This document shows positions 62,201 through 64,000 of a DNA stretch of 64,000 nt, in pieces. Both the position numbers and the translations under genes were made by a program. Positions within the stretch are counted from its first letter, which is position 1. Each line of letters opens with the position of its first letter. The notes beneath the pieces are model-generated. The model was not told the origin of the DNA and searched no databases. It saw nothing but the letters and a program-made list of their open reading frames with translations. The DNA comes from AP-15 sp963775875 (GTDB taxonomy: Bacteria; Pseudomonadota; Alphaproteobacteria; ATCC43930; CGMCC-115725): positions 327,428 through 391,427 of the forward strand of contig CAVZKP010000015.1 in the NCBI GenBank assembly GCA_963775875.1, given 5' to 3'.

Positions 62201-63702
62201 ATGCCCGGACGATGCCTGATGCTGCTGTGGGTCCTGTTCGCCGGCGGATGCGCCGGCACACATTTCGAAAACGCGCCGCTGCGGGCCGGCCAAGCCAATC
62301 CCGATCGTCGCAGCATCGATCCTGCGACCCCGGATCGCCCGGTCATCCTGATGACCTTCTCGGGCGGGGGCTCGCGGGCTGCCAGCGCTCGCCGAATTGG
62401 TGCTGCGCGAGATGGCGAGAACCAGCTACGCCGCTTCCGACGGCAGCCATGTTTTGACCGAGGACGTAAAGCTGATCTCGTCGGTGTCAGGCGGCAGCGT
62501 GACCTCCGCCTGGTTCGGCCTGCATCGCGACCGTGTCCATCCCGATGGCGACCTCGACGATCTGCGCAACGATTTTCTGACCAAGGACAATATGGCGACG
62601 CTCGAGCTCGACGCGGTCAATCCGATTACCTGGTTCGGACTGGTGACCGGGAGTTGACCCGTATCGAGGCCGAGGAGGCGCTGTTTAACGAGCGCCTGTT
62701 TCACAACGCCACGCTCGCCGATCTCAATCGAGCCGGGCCAGCCTTTCATCGTGTTGAACGCGACCGACATGGCCGGCGGCGAAACCTCTGCAATGGTCCC
62801 GCGACGGTTCGACGACGTGTGTTCGAGTTATGACGCGCTGCCGGTCGCAACCGCGGTGTCGGCCTCGGCGGCATTTCCGGTTCTGCTGACTCCGGTAGGA
62901 TTTCAGGATTTTTCCGAGGCTTGCGCCGGCCAGCTGCGCAACGGCGCCTGGATCAAGATCGATCTGTCGAACCCGTACACGCCCTATCTCAATCTGCCGG
63001 AATACAAAGAGGCACGTTATGCCAATGATCTGCGACACGGGCCCGACCCGTATCGGCCGGATCGACTACCTCTATTTTCTCGACGGCGGATTGGCCGACA
63101 ACCTGGGCACCCAATCCTTGCGCTCGGCGCTGATCGCGCCCTATGACGATGCCGGCGTGTTGCGGGCGATCAACGACGGAAAGATCCGCAAGCTCGTGAT
63201 CATCATCGTCAATGCCCGATCGGACGCGCCCAACAATCTCTACCGGCAAAAAAATCAACCGGGTCTGGTCAGCATGGTGCAGACGGTAACTTCGGTGCCG
63301 ATCGACGCCAACACGGCGAATTCCGAGATCGCCCTTTCCGGGCTGCTGGGCGAGTTGGCGAAGGCTACCGCCGCGGTCGGCAATTCGGCAAAGTTTGGCG
63401 GCATGAAGATCTATGGGATCACCGTTGATTACGACCAGATCCCAGTCGACACCCCCGCGCATCGCCAGCTGCGCGACCAGGCCAAAGACGTGCCGACAAG
63501 CTGGAGCCTGACCGGCCCGCAATTGCAGGTGACCGAGGAAGCGGGCCGCTTTCTGCTGCGCCGGCATCCGTGCTATCGCGCATTGCTGGCCGATCTGCAT
63601 GCGGCCCAGCCGGCCGCCGAGGCCGGGACCGACGCCCGACCGGCCGATCGCGACCGAGATCGACATCGCCAACACATTGCCAAACACGCTCCCGGCAGCT
63701 GA
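62201..63702 (+). CDS. Patatin-like phospholipase family lipoprotein (at least four frameshifts)
   Basis: A lipoprotein signal (CLMLLWVLFAGGCAG, lipobox AGGC) leads to a patatin-type serine lipase core: oxyanion loop LMTFSGGGSRAAS, nucleophile elbow KLISSVSGGSVTSAWFG and the catalytic Asp in YLYFLDGGLADNLGTQSL. These parts lie in three different frames. Shifts occur at about 62385 (+1), 62650 (GGG one base short), 62735 (+1) and 63040 (+1). Reconstruction gives about 500 residues. It would hydrolyse lipids at the envelope. Because of the number of shifts, either the region is error-rich or the gene is decaying. GAGAGGG precedes the ATG. Confidence 0.78.
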
Positions 63703-63873
63703 TCGGGCGAGCGGCCAGGCCGCAGTCTCGCCACGTTTCCCAGCGACCGCTCTGCGCGACGAGCTGCGGATCGAGTCGGCCGCCCTTATCCGAGCGCGCC
63801 TCAGCGGGTAAGAACGCCGCGCAGGACAGCGCGACCGCAAGCAAACGAGCGCGAGCCGTCCGGAGCTGCCGCG

Positions 63874-64000
63874 TCAGGTAGGCGGCGCGCAGTAGCGCAC
63901 CAGGCGGTCGTGCCGGGCAGCGTCGAGACTGGCAACATATTCGCCGAGCATGCCCTCGCCGCTGGCAAACGGCTCCCAATAATCGGCGAAATCCGCGAAA
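63874..64000 (-). CDS. Possible SAM-dependent methyltransferase, C-terminal end (truncated by window)
   Basis: The open frame on the minus strand from the window edge reads FADFADYWEPFASGEGMLGE, then YVASLDAARHDRLVRYCAPP and a TGA at 63874-63876. The phrase F-x-D-F-x-D-Y-W-x-P-F followed by YVASLDxxRxxxL is the usual C-terminal end of a group of class I methyltransferases in alphaproteobacteria. The SAM-binding domain lies outside the window, so the assignment rests on this tail alone. Confidence 0.55.
   Translation of the reverse strand, partial: FADFADYWEPFASGEGMLGEYVASLDAARHDRLVRYCAPPT

Noticed and set aside
1..64000. tRNA, rRNA, CRISPR arrays, transposases, riboswitches
   Set aside because: I looked for T-loop sequences, regularly spaced repeats, DDE/integrase proteins and conserved aptamer cores and saw none I could defend. 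A covariance-model search would settle the RNA question.

Overview
The window is about 64 kb of GC-rich DNA with tightly packed genes. It most likely comes from an alphaproteobacterial chromosome of Rhodospirillales/Hyphomicrobiales type. The evidence is the C4-pathway 5-aminolevulinate synthase (hemA), COQ7-type ubiquinone hydroxylase, FabI and AroC in the pdxH-fabI-aroC neighbourhood, and the run dgt-argS-SPOR-nagZ-M50-scpA-scpB, all typical of that class. I saw no rRNA, tRNA, CRISPR array, transposase or phage gene, and no convincing intrinsic terminator.

Layout. 0-6.5 kb: end of recG, a small barrel-like protein, a divergent MaoC protein, an MFS transporter between related repeats, and a divergent D-2-hydroxyacid dehydrogenase / alpha-hydroxyacid oxidase pair. 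6.5-11.4 kb: a solitary VapB-like antitoxin and an RND efflux pump (adaptor plus inner-membrane transporter). 11.4-20.6 kb: VOC protein, soluble class III cyclase, arylamine N-acetyltransferase, FlK-like thioesterase, DUF1989 protein, rubredoxin-pirin-amidase-lipoprotein-cupin run, hemA, broken fic. 20.6-28.2 kb: SDR, CDF transporter, pdxH and YihY on the minus strand, then fabI, aroC and sppA on the plus strand. 28.2-33 kb: DUF917/hydantoinase-like pair, class III CoA-transferase, transglutaminase. 33-38 kb: uma2-dsbB-coq7 overlapping operon, MsbA-like ABC exporter, lytic transglycosylase. 38-46.7 kb: AroQ-like protein, Gfo/Idh oxidoreductase, recX, MscS channel, PaiB-like, LysE-like, glutathione peroxidase, DUF1640 protein, membrane [2Fe-2S]-cyclase. 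46.8-52.1 kb: a four-gene Gld-type ABC module and a DUF2721 protein. 52.2-54.2 kb: a lower-GC restriction-modification island. 54.5-61.8 kb: scpB-scpA-M50-nagZ, then SPOR-argS-dgt, all minus strand. 61.9-64 kb: a small unknown protein, a patatin-like lipoprotein, and the end of a possible methyltransferase.

The genes mix housekeeping functions (haem, shikimate, fatty acid and B6 synthesis, chromosome condensation, tRNA charging, peptidoglycan recycling) with envelope and efflux functions and small catabolic clusters. Overlapping starts and stops (ATGA/GTGA) are frequent and point to translational coupling.

An important caution: at least nine genes, including argS and sppA which should be functional, carry single-base frameshifts, nearly all +1 insertions and several in short homopolymers. 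This looks more like residual sequencing or assembly error than real gene decay, so frameshifted genes are given here with their full reconstructed span. The accessory part most worth attention is the 52.2-54.2 kb restriction-modification island with an unrecognised nuclease-like partner. Next are the membrane-ferredoxin-cyclase fusion and the AroQ-like protein lacking the usual catalytic tyrosine.
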